A program made the position numbers and the translations under genes. DNA of 64,000 nt, from positions 1 through 64,000 of the forward strand of contig JACRKZ010000130.1 of the NCBI GenBank assembly GCA_016235455.1. The letters run 5' to 3'. Under the pieces are notes generated by a model, which made no database searches, was not told where the DNA came from, and was given only the letters and a program-made list of their open reading frames with translations. Below, piece by piece: positions 8,892 to 16,740 of the stretch (position 1 is its first letter; every line of letters starts with the position of its first letter). Origin of the DNA: Armatimonadota bacterium (lineage in GTDB: Bacteria; Armatimonadota; UBA10988).

Positions 8892-9257
8892 CTACGCCGC
8901 GGCGGACACGTCGCTTGCGGCCGGCGCCTGGCGCAGCGCCTGGGCCTGCGCCAGCACCTGCCTTAGTTCGTCGTCGATCGGCGGCGGCGGGTCACCGGCC
9001 AAGCCCTCGCAAGCCAGCTTCTCAGCCAGCCTGGCGTTGCCGCAGTCCAGGGCGAGCGTGGCAGCGCTGCGACAGAGCACGCTGTGCGTCGGTTCGACGC
9101 GGTGGGGCAACGGCAACGGCCTCAGCGCCTGCACCTCGAGCCCAAGCGCCCGGCTGAACAGGTCGGCCGCCTCTTCGCTACGCCCAGCAGACTGGGCGAG
9201 CACTGCCTTGGACGCGTGTGCCATGGCTTCGCTATGTAGCTGCCTTGGGGTACTCAT
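8892..9257 (-). CDS. Small TPR-like protein, second gene of an unknown conserved-looking pair
   Basis: A 121-residue, largely helical protein. It opens with a STPRQLHSEAM helix. Helical pairs such as AVLAQSAGRSEEAADLFSRA and RSAATLALDCGNARLAEKLA are TPR-like. It ends in an Ala-rich tail. Its ATG at 9257 overlaps the stop of the upstream gene by ATGA (9254-9257), so translation of the two is likely coupled. I recall similar short TPR-like proteins as widespread hypotheticals, always small and cytoplasmic, but I cannot assign a function. A partner role for the 174-residue protein encoded immediately upstream is the natural inference. Confidence 0.65.
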   Translation of the reverse strand: MSTPRQLHSEAMAHASKAVLAQSAGRSEEAADLFSRALGLEVQALRPLPLPHRVEPTHSVLCRSAATLALDCGNARLAEKLACEGLAGDPPPPIDDELRQVLAQAQALRQAPAASDVSAAA

Positions 9258-9778
9258 CTCAACGCCACCTTCGCCAAGGGCGCACTGAACTCGACGACCA
9301 CGGCGTAAGCCGGCTTACGGGTGCCGTCAGAACCATGGGTCTGGGCGAGCTTCTCACGAACCCGCCTCGTCACATCGTGTGCGGCGCCGTGCCGGATGCC
9401 TGAGACTTCCAGCCTCACTTGGCCAGCCAACGGCAGATCGCCAACAACGTCGTCGCCTAGCCAGTAGTCAAACCCCGTTCCCAGTCGGGACTGGCTTACC
9501 GCAGTTAGCCCCGTGATGTCGCGCATCAGCAGCAGAGCCAGCCCTACCGCACCGAGATCCGTCGCTCTCGTCTCCTCGTTGTAGCTGCGCGCCATCTGCG
9601 GTGTCATCGGTGACCACCGCAGCTCGTGCGCCGCAGCCAAAGCGCCGGCAACAGATACCAATGCGCCCTGCTGGTGCCCCTCCAGCTCAAGACAGACGGC
9701 TCCGGCCTGCGCCAGCGCCACACCCAGCTCGGGCGTAACGGCAGGCATGCCTGCCGCCAGGTCATCCAGGTCCAGCAT
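9254..9778 (-). CDS. Conserved-looking unknown protein with GTGFDYWLG motif, first gene of an ATGA-coupled pair
   Basis: A 174-residue cytoplasmic protein. I place the start at ATG 9778 (MLDLDDLAAGMPAVTPEL), with AGAGG upstream, rather than at the earlier in-frame start, because residues before it are not conserved-looking. The central part has an EETRATDLGAVGLALLL helix and the striking motif SRLGTGFDYWLGDD near residue 105. A strand LPLAGQVRLEVSGI follows, and a C-terminal strand YAVVVEFSAP. I associate this GTGFDYWLG pattern with an uncharacterised family that is always followed by a small helical protein, as here. It could be a nuclease-like or regulatory fold, but no catalytic residues are certain. 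Follows the NfnB-like gene by 61 bases. Confidence 0.65.
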   Translation of the reverse strand: MLDLDDLAAGMPAVTPELGVALAQAGAVCLELEGHQQGALVSVAGALAAAHELRWSPMTPQMARSYNEETRATDLGAVGLALLLMRDITGLTAVSQSRLGTGFDYWLGDDVVGDLPLAGQVRLEVSGIRHGAAHDVTRRVREKLAQTHGSDGTRKPAYAVVVEFSAPLAKVALR

Positions 9779-9839
9779 CCCCGCACACCTCTTGCGTCCC
9801 AAGACGCGCAATGGGGAGGCCCCAGCCCGTCAACCCGAC

Positions 9840-11273
9840 CTAACCCTCCGCCTCCACGATCGCCCACTCGCCAGTCCGCAGCCAGTCGTCAATCGACGCC
9901 GCGGCCTTGCGCCCAGCGCCCATGGCCAGGATGACGGTGGCCTGGCCGGTGACCACATCGCCGCCGGCGAACACGCCGGGCAGGTTGGTGCGGCCGGTCT
10001 TGTCATCGGCCGAGATGGTGCCCCTCCGGCTGGTCTGCAGGTCGGGGGTGGTGTTCTTGATCAGCGGGTTGGGGCTCTGGCCGATGGCCATGACCACCAG
10101 GTCGCAGGGCATGTCGTACTCGCTACCCTCGATGGGCACCGGCGAGCGGCGGCCACGCTCGTCGGGCTCGCCGAGCTGTTGCTTCTGGCAGGTGATGGTG
10201 GTCAGGCGGCCGTTCTCGCCGCCGAAGGCTACGGGCAGCGTCAGGAAGTCGAAGATGATGCCCTCTTCCTCGGCGTGCTCCACCTCTTCCAGCCGCGCGG
10301 GCACTTCGTCGCGGCTGCGGCGGTAGACGATGTGCACCTGCTTGGCGCCCAGGCGCAGGGCCGTGCGCGCGGCGTCCATGGCCACGTTGCCCGCGCCCAC
10401 CACCGCCGCCACGCGCGGCTTGGGTACCGGGGTGGCCGCGCCGGTCTGGTAGGCCTTGAGCAGGTTGACCCGCGTCAGGTACTCGTTGGCGCTCATCACG
10501 CCGACCAGGTTCTCGCCGGGGATGCCCATGAACCACGGCAGCCCCGCACCCGTGCCCACGAACACGGCGTCGAACTGCGCGCGCAGCTCGGACAGCGTGG
10601 CGCTCTGGCCGACCACGAAGTCGCAGACGATCTCGGCGCCCATGGCCCGGATCTGGTCGATCTCACGGCGCACGATGTGCTTGGGCAGGCGGAACTCGGG
10701 GATGCCGTAGATCAGCACGCCGCCCGGCTCATGCAGCGCCTCGTAGATGGTTACCTGATGCCCGAGGCGCAGCAGGTCGCAGGCACAGGTCAGGCCCGCC
10801 GGCCCACTACCGACCACGGCGACGCGCTTGCCCGTCGACGGGCTGGGCTGCGGCGGCTCGATCATGTTGTCCATGGCTGCGGCATCGGCCACGAAGCGCT
10901 CCAGGCGGCCGATGGCCACGCTGGCGCCGCGCTTGACCAGGTTGCAGACCGCCTCGCACTGGTTCTCCTGAGGGCAGACCCGGCCGCAGACCGCCGGCAG
11001 CAGGTTGTGCTCGCGCAGCGTGCTGATGGCGCCGCGCAGATCGCCCTTGGCCAGTTCGCGAATGAAGCCGGGGATATCGACATTGACCGGGCAGCCGTCC
11101 ATGCACCGCGGCATCTTGCAGTCCAGGCAGCGGCGCGCCTCCTCGCTGGCCAGCTCCAGCGTGTAGCCCAGCGCCACCTCGGTGAAGTTGTGGCTGCGTT
11201 CGTCGGCCGGTTGCGCGGGCATGGGCCGGCGCACCAGGTCGATGACCTTCTTGCCGCTCGGGGGTTCAGCCAT
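9840..11273 (-). CDS. NfnB / GltD-like NAD(P)H flavoprotein with N-terminal Fe-S domain
   Basis: A 477-residue protein of the glutamate-synthase beta-subunit family. The N-terminal Fe-S domain has CLDCKMPRCMDGCPVNVDIP and a second set CGRVCPQENQCEAVC. The FAD-binding GSGPAGL site lies near residue 153 and the NAD(P) site GAGNVAMD near residue 290; the C terminus has the GVFAGGDVVTG FAD motif. Start ATG 11273 overlaps the NfnA-like gene by eight bases. With the NfnA-like protein it matches NADH-dependent reduced ferredoxin:NADP+ oxidoreductase (electron bifurcation) rather than glutamate synthase, because no gltB is nearby. GltD or SudA-like roles remain possible. Confidence 0.85.
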   Translation of the reverse strand: MAEPPSGKKVIDLVRRPMPAQPADERSHNFTEVALGYTLELASEEARRCLDCKMPRCMDGCPVNVDIPGFIRELAKGDLRGAISTLREHNLLPAVCGRVCPQENQCEAVCNLVKRGASVAIGRLERFVADAAAMDNMIEPPQPSPSTGKRVAVVGSGPAGLTCACDLLRLGHQVTIYEALHEPGGVLIYGIPEFRLPKHIVRREIDQIRAMGAEIVCDFVVGQSATLSELRAQFDAVFVGTGAGLPWFMGIPGENLVGVMSANEYLTRVNLLKAYQTGAATPVPKPRVAAVVGAGNVAMDAARTALRLGAKQVHIVYRRSRDEVPARLEEVEHAEEEGIIFDFLTLPVAFGGENGRLTTITCQKQQLGEPDERGRRSPVPIEGSEYDMPCDLVVMAIGQSPNPLIKNTTPDLQTSRRGTISADDKTGRTNLPGVFAGGDVVTGQATVILAMGAGRKAAASIDDWLRTGEWAIVEAEG

Positions 11274-12138
11274 GGTGCGGCCCCTTTCCCGCGGGCTTGC
11301 TGGAGGCCAACTTGCCGCTGGAATCCAGCCGGCGCATGGTGGCAAGTTCCTGCGGCCGATAGGCGCGGCGCCGGGCCATGAGGCCTTCCCAGTCCACGGC
11401 GCGGCCATCGAACTCAGGCCCGTCGACACAGGCGAACTTGGGCTCGCCGCCGGCGCTGCAGCGGCAGCCGCCGCACATGCCCGTGCCGTCCACCATGACC
11501 GTGTTGAGCGCCACCTTGAGGTTGAGATCACGTTCCTCGGCCAGCTTGGCGGCGCTGCTCATCAGGAACGTGCAGCCGATGGCATAGACCAGCCCGGGCG
11601 CCAGGCCGCCATCGAGCAGCGCGGTCAGCTTGTCGAACGACAGGCCGCGCTCGCCGGCCGTGCCGTCCGAGGTCATCACATAGACCTCGTCGGCGATGGC
11701 TTGGTGCCGCTCGGTCCAGTAGAGCAACCACTGCGTGTGGGCTTCCAGAATGCTGATGACGCGGTTGCCCGCAGCGCGGTGGGCGCGGGCGATGGGGTAG
11801 AGCGCGCCGATGCCGTAGCAGCCGCCCATGAGCACCACCGTGCCGCACGGCTCGACCTCGCTGGCCTTGCCCAACGGGCCCATGTAGGTGGGGATGGTGC
11901 CGCCGGTCTCCAGCCGCGCCAGCTTCATGGTGGCGGCGCCGGCCTCGAGGAAGACGCTGGTCACCGTGCCGGCCTCGCGGTCGAAGTCCGCCACGGACAG
12001 CGGGATGCGCTCGCCCTCCTCGTCGGAACGTAGGATGACGAACTGACCCGGCTGCACCTTGTTGGCCACGTGCGGCGCGTGGATGGTCAGCACATGGTGG
12101 TCGGGCACCAGTTGCCGCCGTTCGACGATCTCGTACAT
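11266..12138 (-). CDS. NfnA-like ferredoxin-NADP+ reductase subunit (FAD, [2Fe-2S])
   Basis: A 290-residue protein of the sulfide/dihydroorotate-dehydrogenase electron-transfer family. The N-terminal FAD domain has the RIPLSVADFD motif, the nucleotide domain has VVLMGGCYGIGALYPIA, and the C-terminal [2Fe-2S] ligands appear as GMCGGCRCS followed by FACVDGPEFDG, as in NfnA and PyrK. The C-terminal tail after residue 275 is variable. It begins nine bases after the NuoG-like gene and overlaps the NfnB-like start, so the three form a transcription unit. Expected role: the NADH-binding half of an Nfn-type bifurcating complex. Confidence 0.85.
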   Translation of the reverse strand: MYEIVERRQLVPDHHVLTIHAPHVANKVQPGQFVILRSDEEGERIPLSVADFDREAGTVTSVFLEAGAATMKLARLETGGTIPTYMGPLGKASEVEPCGTVVLMGGCYGIGALYPIARAHRAAGNRVISILEAHTQWLLYWTERHQAIADEVYVMTSDGTAGERGLSFDKLTALLDGGLAPGLVYAIGCTFLMSSAAKLAEERDLNLKVALNTVMVDGTGMCGGCRCSAGGEPKFACVDGPEFDGRAVDWEGLMARRRAYRPQELATMRRLDSSGKLASSKPAGKGPHHG

Positions 12139-12147
12139 GCTGGCTCC

Positions 12148-14385
12148 TCAGGCTCGCGCCGCCGCCGTGGTGGCGGCTACGCGCGCGGCCTCGTGCTCGG
12201 AGACGAACACCGCCGGGCAGGGGTTTGGTCCGTGCAAGCCTTCTTCGCCCGGCCGCAGCACCAGCCGGGCGGTGCCGTCCGGGATGGCCTGGCTTAGCGC
12301 CACGGTCACCGCCACGGCGCCGGTTTCGGTTTCGATGCCGACCTCGTCGCCTTCGGCCAGGCCCAGGCGCGCGGCGTCGTCGGGATGGATGCGCACCACG
12401 TCCTCCAGGGCCAGTGGCGCCAGGCCCGGCACACGCCGGGTCAGCGCATTGCCCAGATAGGCGAAGTGCGAGATCTCGCGGCTCAGCAGCAGTGTCTCGC
12501 CCATCAGCCGGCAGCGCACGCGCAGCGAACGTCGGCGCGGCACCGGCGCGCCCGCGGTCCGCGGCAGGTCGAGCAGGCGCACGGTCAGCTCGCCGGCGAT
12601 GTCGACGATGCTCCGGCAGTCCTCCGGCGGCGCGATGGCGGCAGTGACCTGGCGGGTCTCGCCGAACAGGTCGGTCAGGTGCCCCGAGGTCTCGGCGAAC
12701 ACCGCGGCGGGCAGAACCACATCGGCATAGGCGGTGGCATCGTCGAGGCTGGTGGCCACGGCCAGCCAGAAACGCAGCGGTGGCCGATGGCCCAGCGGCA
12801 GGTGACCCAGCGAGACCAGCCCGTCCACCTCGCTATCGGCCTCGAACCAGGTGTCGAGCCCGCGGCCGCCGTCGGCCGGCTCGATACCGATCTCCTGCAC
12901 ACCGCGCGAGTTGGCGCCATCAAGCAACGGCAGCAGCGCCGCGCCGCTGGCCGCGAACAGCTCGAGACAGGCTGCGCCGGCATCGCTCTGCATGAGCGCC
13001 GAGCCCCACACGACCACCGTGTCGGGGGCGTCGAGCAGGTCGGCGACCGCCGCGGCTTCGCCGCCGGGCAGCGGGCGACGGACGACCGTGGCGTGCGGCA
13101 GCAGGTCGGTGCCGAAGGGCTCCACGCAGCACAGTTCGGCGCCGTTGGCCAGCCCGGCCAGAATGGCCAGGAAGACCGGCGTATGGGCGAAGCGCAGGTC
13201 GCAGCGCACGCAGACGATGCGGCCTGCCGCGCGCAGATCGGCCAGCGTGGCGCTGGTCGCGGGGAAGTCGCCGTCGAGCAGCCTGGCATCGCTGTCCAGG
13301 TGTGGCGTGTGCAGCACGTCGAGCGCCAGGGAGCGCGCAGCCATCAACTCCTCGTCGAGCAGGTCGCGCGAGGCAAACACCGCCGGTTGCGCGCAGCCGG
13401 CCAGGCCTTCGGCCACCCGCGCCAGCGCGGTCTCCCAGTCGGTCTCGACCAATCGCCCATCGCGCCGCACCATGGGCGCGACCGCGCGGTTTTCGGGCAG
13501 CAGCGTCTCGACCACGGCGAAGCGGCCTTTGACGCACAGCGCGCTGTCGGGCGCTGGGCGGCTGCGGATGACCTGGTCGCCGACGGTGTCCAGTTCGATC
13601 TGGCAGCCGAGCCCGCAGAAGGCGCAGGTGCTCGGCGTGCTGCGCTCGGCGGGGCCGATCCACTTGTTGACCCGCTCCGAGAGCGCGCCCGTGGGGCAGG
13701 CGTCGACGCAGGAGCCGCAGAACTGACACGACGTCTCGGTGCGCGGCACATCGCCCGCGGTGAGCACCAGCGTGTCCTCGCCGCGCGCCAGCAGGCCGAT
13801 GGCTTCGGCGCCGCGCACCTCGGCGCAGACGCGGGTGCAGCGCCCGCAGAGGACGCACAGGTTGGCGTCATTGTCGACGAACGGGCTGCGGCGGTCGACG
13901 GGCAAGCCGCGATGCTCGACGGGGTAGGGCATGTCGGTCAGGCCCAGCCGGTTGACCAGGCCCTGGAACTCGCACTGCCCATCGTTGGGGCAGAAGCGGC
14001 AACCGGTGACCGTGCCCGAGCGGCGCGCGGCGCAGCCGTGGTGCTCCAGGCAGTCGGTGTTGTGCAGACACAGCAGGCAGCCGGTGGGGTGCTTGGTGAG
14101 CAACAGTGCCATGGTCGAGCGGCGCAGCCTGAGCAGTTCATCGCTCTCGGTGTGCACCACCATGCCCTGCGCCGCGGGCTGGGTGCAGGCGGCGGGATAG
14201 CCGCGCAGACCCTCGACCTGCACAACGCACAGCCGGCAGCCGCCCATGGGCTGGATGCCGGGGTAGGCGCACAGCCGCGGGATGTCGACACCCGCCTGGT
14301 CGGCGGCGGCGAGCAGCGTGGTCCCAGCGGCGACCGCGACCTCGCGGCCATCGATGGTCAGCGTGACCAGCGGTTCGGCCGCCAT
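12148..14385 (-). CDS. NuoG/FdhA-like multi-Fe-S molybdopterin-fold protein lacking the formate dehydrogenase Cys/Sec
   Basis: A 745-residue protein. I prefer ATG 14385, which has AAAGGCGG upstream; an in-frame GTG lies at 14412. A [2Fe-2S] domain uses Cys39, 50, 53, 67. His99 with Cys103, 106, 112 forms the NuoG His-Cys cluster, and a similar CxxCx5C set (129, 132, 138) follows. Two [4Fe-4S] ferredoxin sets are at 177-187 and 220-230, and the MopB-type cluster is at Cys254, 257, 261, 284. The remainder is a short molybdopterin-oxidoreductase fold with a C-terminal dinucleotide-binding-like barrel. The position where formate dehydrogenases carry Cys or Sec reads LDSDARLLDGD, so formate chemistry is unlikely. 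No NuoE or NuoF is adjacent; it likely works with NfnAB. Confidence 0.8.
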   Translation of the reverse strand: MAAEPLVTLTIDGREVAVAAGTTLLAAADQAGVDIPRLCAYPGIQPMGGCRLCVVQVEGLRGYPAACTQPAAQGMVVHTESDELLRLRRSTMALLLTKHPTGCLLCLHNTDCLEHHGCAARRSGTVTGCRFCPNDGQCEFQGLVNRLGLTDMPYPVEHRGLPVDRRSPFVDNDANLCVLCGRCTRVCAEVRGAEAIGLLARGEDTLVLTAGDVPRTETSCQFCGSCVDACPTGALSERVNKWIGPAERSTPSTCAFCGLGCQIELDTVGDQVIRSRPAPDSALCVKGRFAVVETLLPENRAVAPMVRRDGRLVETDWETALARVAEGLAGCAQPAVFASRDLLDEELMAARSLALDVLHTPHLDSDARLLDGDFPATSATLADLRAAGRIVCVRCDLRFAHTPVFLAILAGLANGAELCCVEPFGTDLLPHATVVRRPLPGGEAAAVADLLDAPDTVVVWGSALMQSDAGAACLELFAASGAALLPLLDGANSRGVQEIGIEPADGGRGLDTWFEADSEVDGLVSLGHLPLGHRPPLRFWLAVATSLDDATAYADVVLPAAVFAETSGHLTDLFGETRQVTAAIAPPEDCRSIVDIAGELTVRLLDLPRTAGAPVPRRRSLRVRCRLMGETLLLSREISHFAYLGNALTRRVPGLAPLALEDVVRIHPDDAARLGLAEGDEVGIETETGAVAVTVALSQAIPDGTARLVLRPGEEGLHGPNPCPAVFVSEHEAARVAATTAAARA

Positions 14386-14411
14386 CAGCGGCCCGCCTTT
14401 GTCGGTAGGCA

Positions 14412-14425
14412 CGACAATGTTGTCG
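14412..14425. promoter_or_regulatory. Palindrome CGACAA-TG-TTGTCG upstream of the NuoG-like gene
   Basis: A perfect six-base inverted repeat with a two-base centre, 27 bases before the preferred ATG at 14385. Its shape fits a dimeric repressor site. If the alternative GTG at 14412 is the true start, the palindrome abuts the start codon instead. Confidence 0.35.
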
Positions 14426-14493
14426 CATTAGCGCGCGGGGTCGAGCCCGCGTGGCGAAGAGGGTCGCAACTCACCTGGCCGTCTCCACTCGAC

Positions 14494-14523
14494 AGTATAC
14501 GGCCAGCGCGCCGGGCGCGCTGG
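14494..14523 (-). promoter_or_regulatory. -10 hexamer and overlapping palindrome, probable promoter/operator of the NuoG-like operon
   Basis: On the minus strand TATACT (14499 to 14494) is followed by about 110 bases of leader before ATG 14385. Immediately upstream, in the spacer and -35 position, lies the perfect palindrome CCAGCGCGCC-G-GGCGCGCTGG (14503-14523). A -35 consensus is absent, which is typical of an activated or repressed promoter. The juxtaposition is seen directly; the regulatory role is inferred. Confidence 0.4.
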
Positions 14524-14611
14524 TCCGACGTTGGTGCTGCTGGTCAGCGGTTGGTTCAACCAAGCTGCCACCAGCGGCGGTCGACCGGCAGCCGCGCCGG
14601 GATGGGGAGAG

Positions 14612-14620
14612 TGCTATACT
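14612..14620 (+). promoter_or_regulatory. Extended -10 (TGC-TATACT) of the porin-like gene
   Basis: TATACT at 14615-14620 preceded by TG one base upstream makes an extended -10 element. It ends 23 bases before the ATG at 14644. No -35 match is present 17 bases upstream. Confidence 0.55.
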
Positions 14621-14643
14621 GAAAGGCTGGGAGCACTATAGAG

Positions 14644-16680
14644 ATGCGCATGGGTAGCCGCGTTGTGTGGGCGCTGACAGCGGGTTGGCTGGTGATGGCG
14701 GCGCTGTCGGCCGCCGTGCCGGTCGCGCTATCCGTGACTGCCATTGCAGACCGAACCGTGCAGCTGACCGTGGCCGAGGGCGGCTGCCCCAAGGTGGGCA
14801 CGCGCTGGACCGACGCCGGGCACGACCTGGTGGGTGAGGTGGCCGCCGTTGATGGCCGGCTCGTCACCCTCACGCTCGACCACGCGTCCGCCACGCTGCG
14901 CCTCGGCGACATGGTGCGACTGACGGCCGACAAGACGGTGCCCGCGGCCGGGCCGGCGCCCACTGGCGTGCTGCCGGTGCTCAGCGTCCCCACCGTCGAG
15001 GGTCGTGTGTCGCGCGTCGATGGCGCGGCGCTGTGGGTTGCGGGCAGCGCTCGCCCCCTGGTCAAGCAGCCGGGCGAGTTGCGCCGTGAAGGCGCGGGTT
15101 TCGGGCAGGTGGTGTGGGATGGTGACGGCGACCCGAGCCAGGGCTGGAGCGGCGCCTGGCGCGCTGAGCCCGGTGCGGGCAGCCCACGGCTGGGCGATGT
15201 GGTACGGTACATCGCCCAGCCGGCGAGCGTACGCGCCGCCGCGCCGGTTGCCGCCACACACCGCAAGCCGACGCCGAGCGGCGCGGACAACATGGTGTCG
15301 GTGGACGACCCTGTGATGCGCCTGCTCGAGGCGCTCGCAGGTCGCGGCATGATCGCCGGCGCGGGCCGGCGGCAGTTTGCCGGCGCGGGAGTGGCCTCCT
15401 ACACCCGGCTGGACATCGCCCGGTTCCTGGCTCCCACGCTGGCCCAGTTGGTCGACGACGACAGTCGGTGGCCGGTGCAGAGCATGGACTCCGCCACGGC
15501 GGCCATGCTGCGCGGCGTGGTCAGAGACTACCAGTCCGAGTTGGCTCTGGTCGGCACTGACCCGCGCCATGCGTTGCAGCATCTCGATACGCTGGTCAAG
15601 CCCGGCCTGCATGTGTTGGCCACGGCCGGCGTGGATGGGTCGGTGAGCAGCGACAAGGACGCGTTCGACGGGCGCGCCAGGGCGTCGGTGTTCGCCGGTG
15701 TCGGCCCGCAACTGACGTTCAGCGGCACGGTGAGCACGGAGAGCCTCGGCGCCATGCCGTCCGGCCGCGACCGCACCACGCTCGACACCTATTGGCTGCA
15801 GTGGCGGCCCAGCCGCTCGTTCACGCTGGGCGCCGGCCGCGCTTCGTTCCGCCTGGGTTCGGGCTACAACGACCTGCTGTGGTCGGACCGCGCTCTCTCG
15901 CCCGATCGCCTGATGCTCGACTGGCGCCTGTCGCTGTTCGGCCGGCCGCTGCGCATTGAGGAGAATGTCGGCTACTTCGACAACAACGGCGCGCGGGTCG
16001 TGGCTCTGCGCCGCATCGAGTACCAGCCCTGGCGCCCGCTGACCATCGCCGTCAACGAAGGGCTGGTGACGGACCGCGCTTCGCAGGGCCTGGCCGCCTT
16101 GGCGCTGCCACTCTATGCCGTGCGCTTCGTCTCGGGCAAGAGCGCCAACGGCGGCTACGGCAACTACGTGGGCAGCCTGGAGGCCACGCTGCGCGCCACC
16201 CGCCAGTGGTCGGTCTACGGCGAGTTCTTCCTCGACGACTTCGACTTCTCGCCCAGCCCGCCCAGGACCGCGACGCGTCGCGGCTGGCTGGGCGGTGTGC
16301 AGTACACCCCCGCGGGCGCGCTGCCGGGCACGAGCTACCGCTTCGAAGCCGCCATTCTGCCCGATACCGGCACCTACCTCGGGCAGCAGGACCGTGGCAT
16401 GTCGTGGACGCGCGGCGGCTATCTCCTGGGCCACGAGTACGGCGAAGACTCCTCGGGCTGGCGCTTCTCGGCGCGGCAGCGCATGTCCCCCAAGCTGGAC
16501 CTGCGCCTGGCCGCCGAGCATTTCACGCAGCTGCGCGAGAGCCCCGTCAGCCCATCCACCACCAGGCTGGAGGTCGGCGCGGGGTACAACCTCACGCGCT
16601 GGTGGAGCCTGGGCATGGGCTACCGCTACGAGCGGCGCACCAGCATCGGCGCCATCGCCGGCAACGACCGCCGGCTGCCA
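14644..16680 (+). CDS. Outer-membrane porin-like beta-barrel protein; normal 3' end missing
   Basis: Residues 1-26 form a signal peptide. Residues 30-200 are two beta-rich repeats. Residues 215-300 (DPVMRLLEALAGRGMIAGAG to TRLDIARFLAPTLAQLV) resemble the SLH-like anchor that precedes porins in several diderm phyla. From about residue 325 to 675 there are alternating aromatic-rich strands (LDTYWLQWRPSRSFTLGAGRA, VYGEFFLDDFDF, GMGYRYERR) like Wzi/porin barrels. About 670 residues look authentic. Past about base 16660 the frame enters DNA that is coding on the other strand, and it closes only at 17277, so the true last strand and stop are not present. The end coordinate is therefore an estimate. 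Divergent from the NuoG-like operon. Confidence 0.6.
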
Positions 16681-16740
16681 GCGTTGGTCGTCGGGCAACG
16701 GCCGGGGCGGAGACAGTGGCTGCCGCGAGCGACGCCAGGC
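16650..16740. other. Stop-less tail-to-tail junction between two convergent genes
   Basis: The porin-like frame (plus) and the VWA-protein frame (minus) both run into this segment with no stop codon of their own. The plus frame stays open to 17277 and the minus frame to 14728, each through the antisense of the other gene. Sequence on the left is clearly porin and on the right clearly the juxtamembrane C terminus of the VWA protein. This suggests a small deletion or a misjoin that removed both stops and the intergenic spacer. Confidence 0.55.

Noticed and set aside
9840..11273. Glutamate synthase small subunit (gltD)
   Set aside because: No gltB is linked; the adjacent NfnA-like gene favours an Nfn-type complex, although the fold is the same.
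12148..14385. Formate dehydrogenase alpha subunit
   Set aside because: The Cys/Sec position and His-Arg environment are missing, and no formate-specific partners are adjacent.
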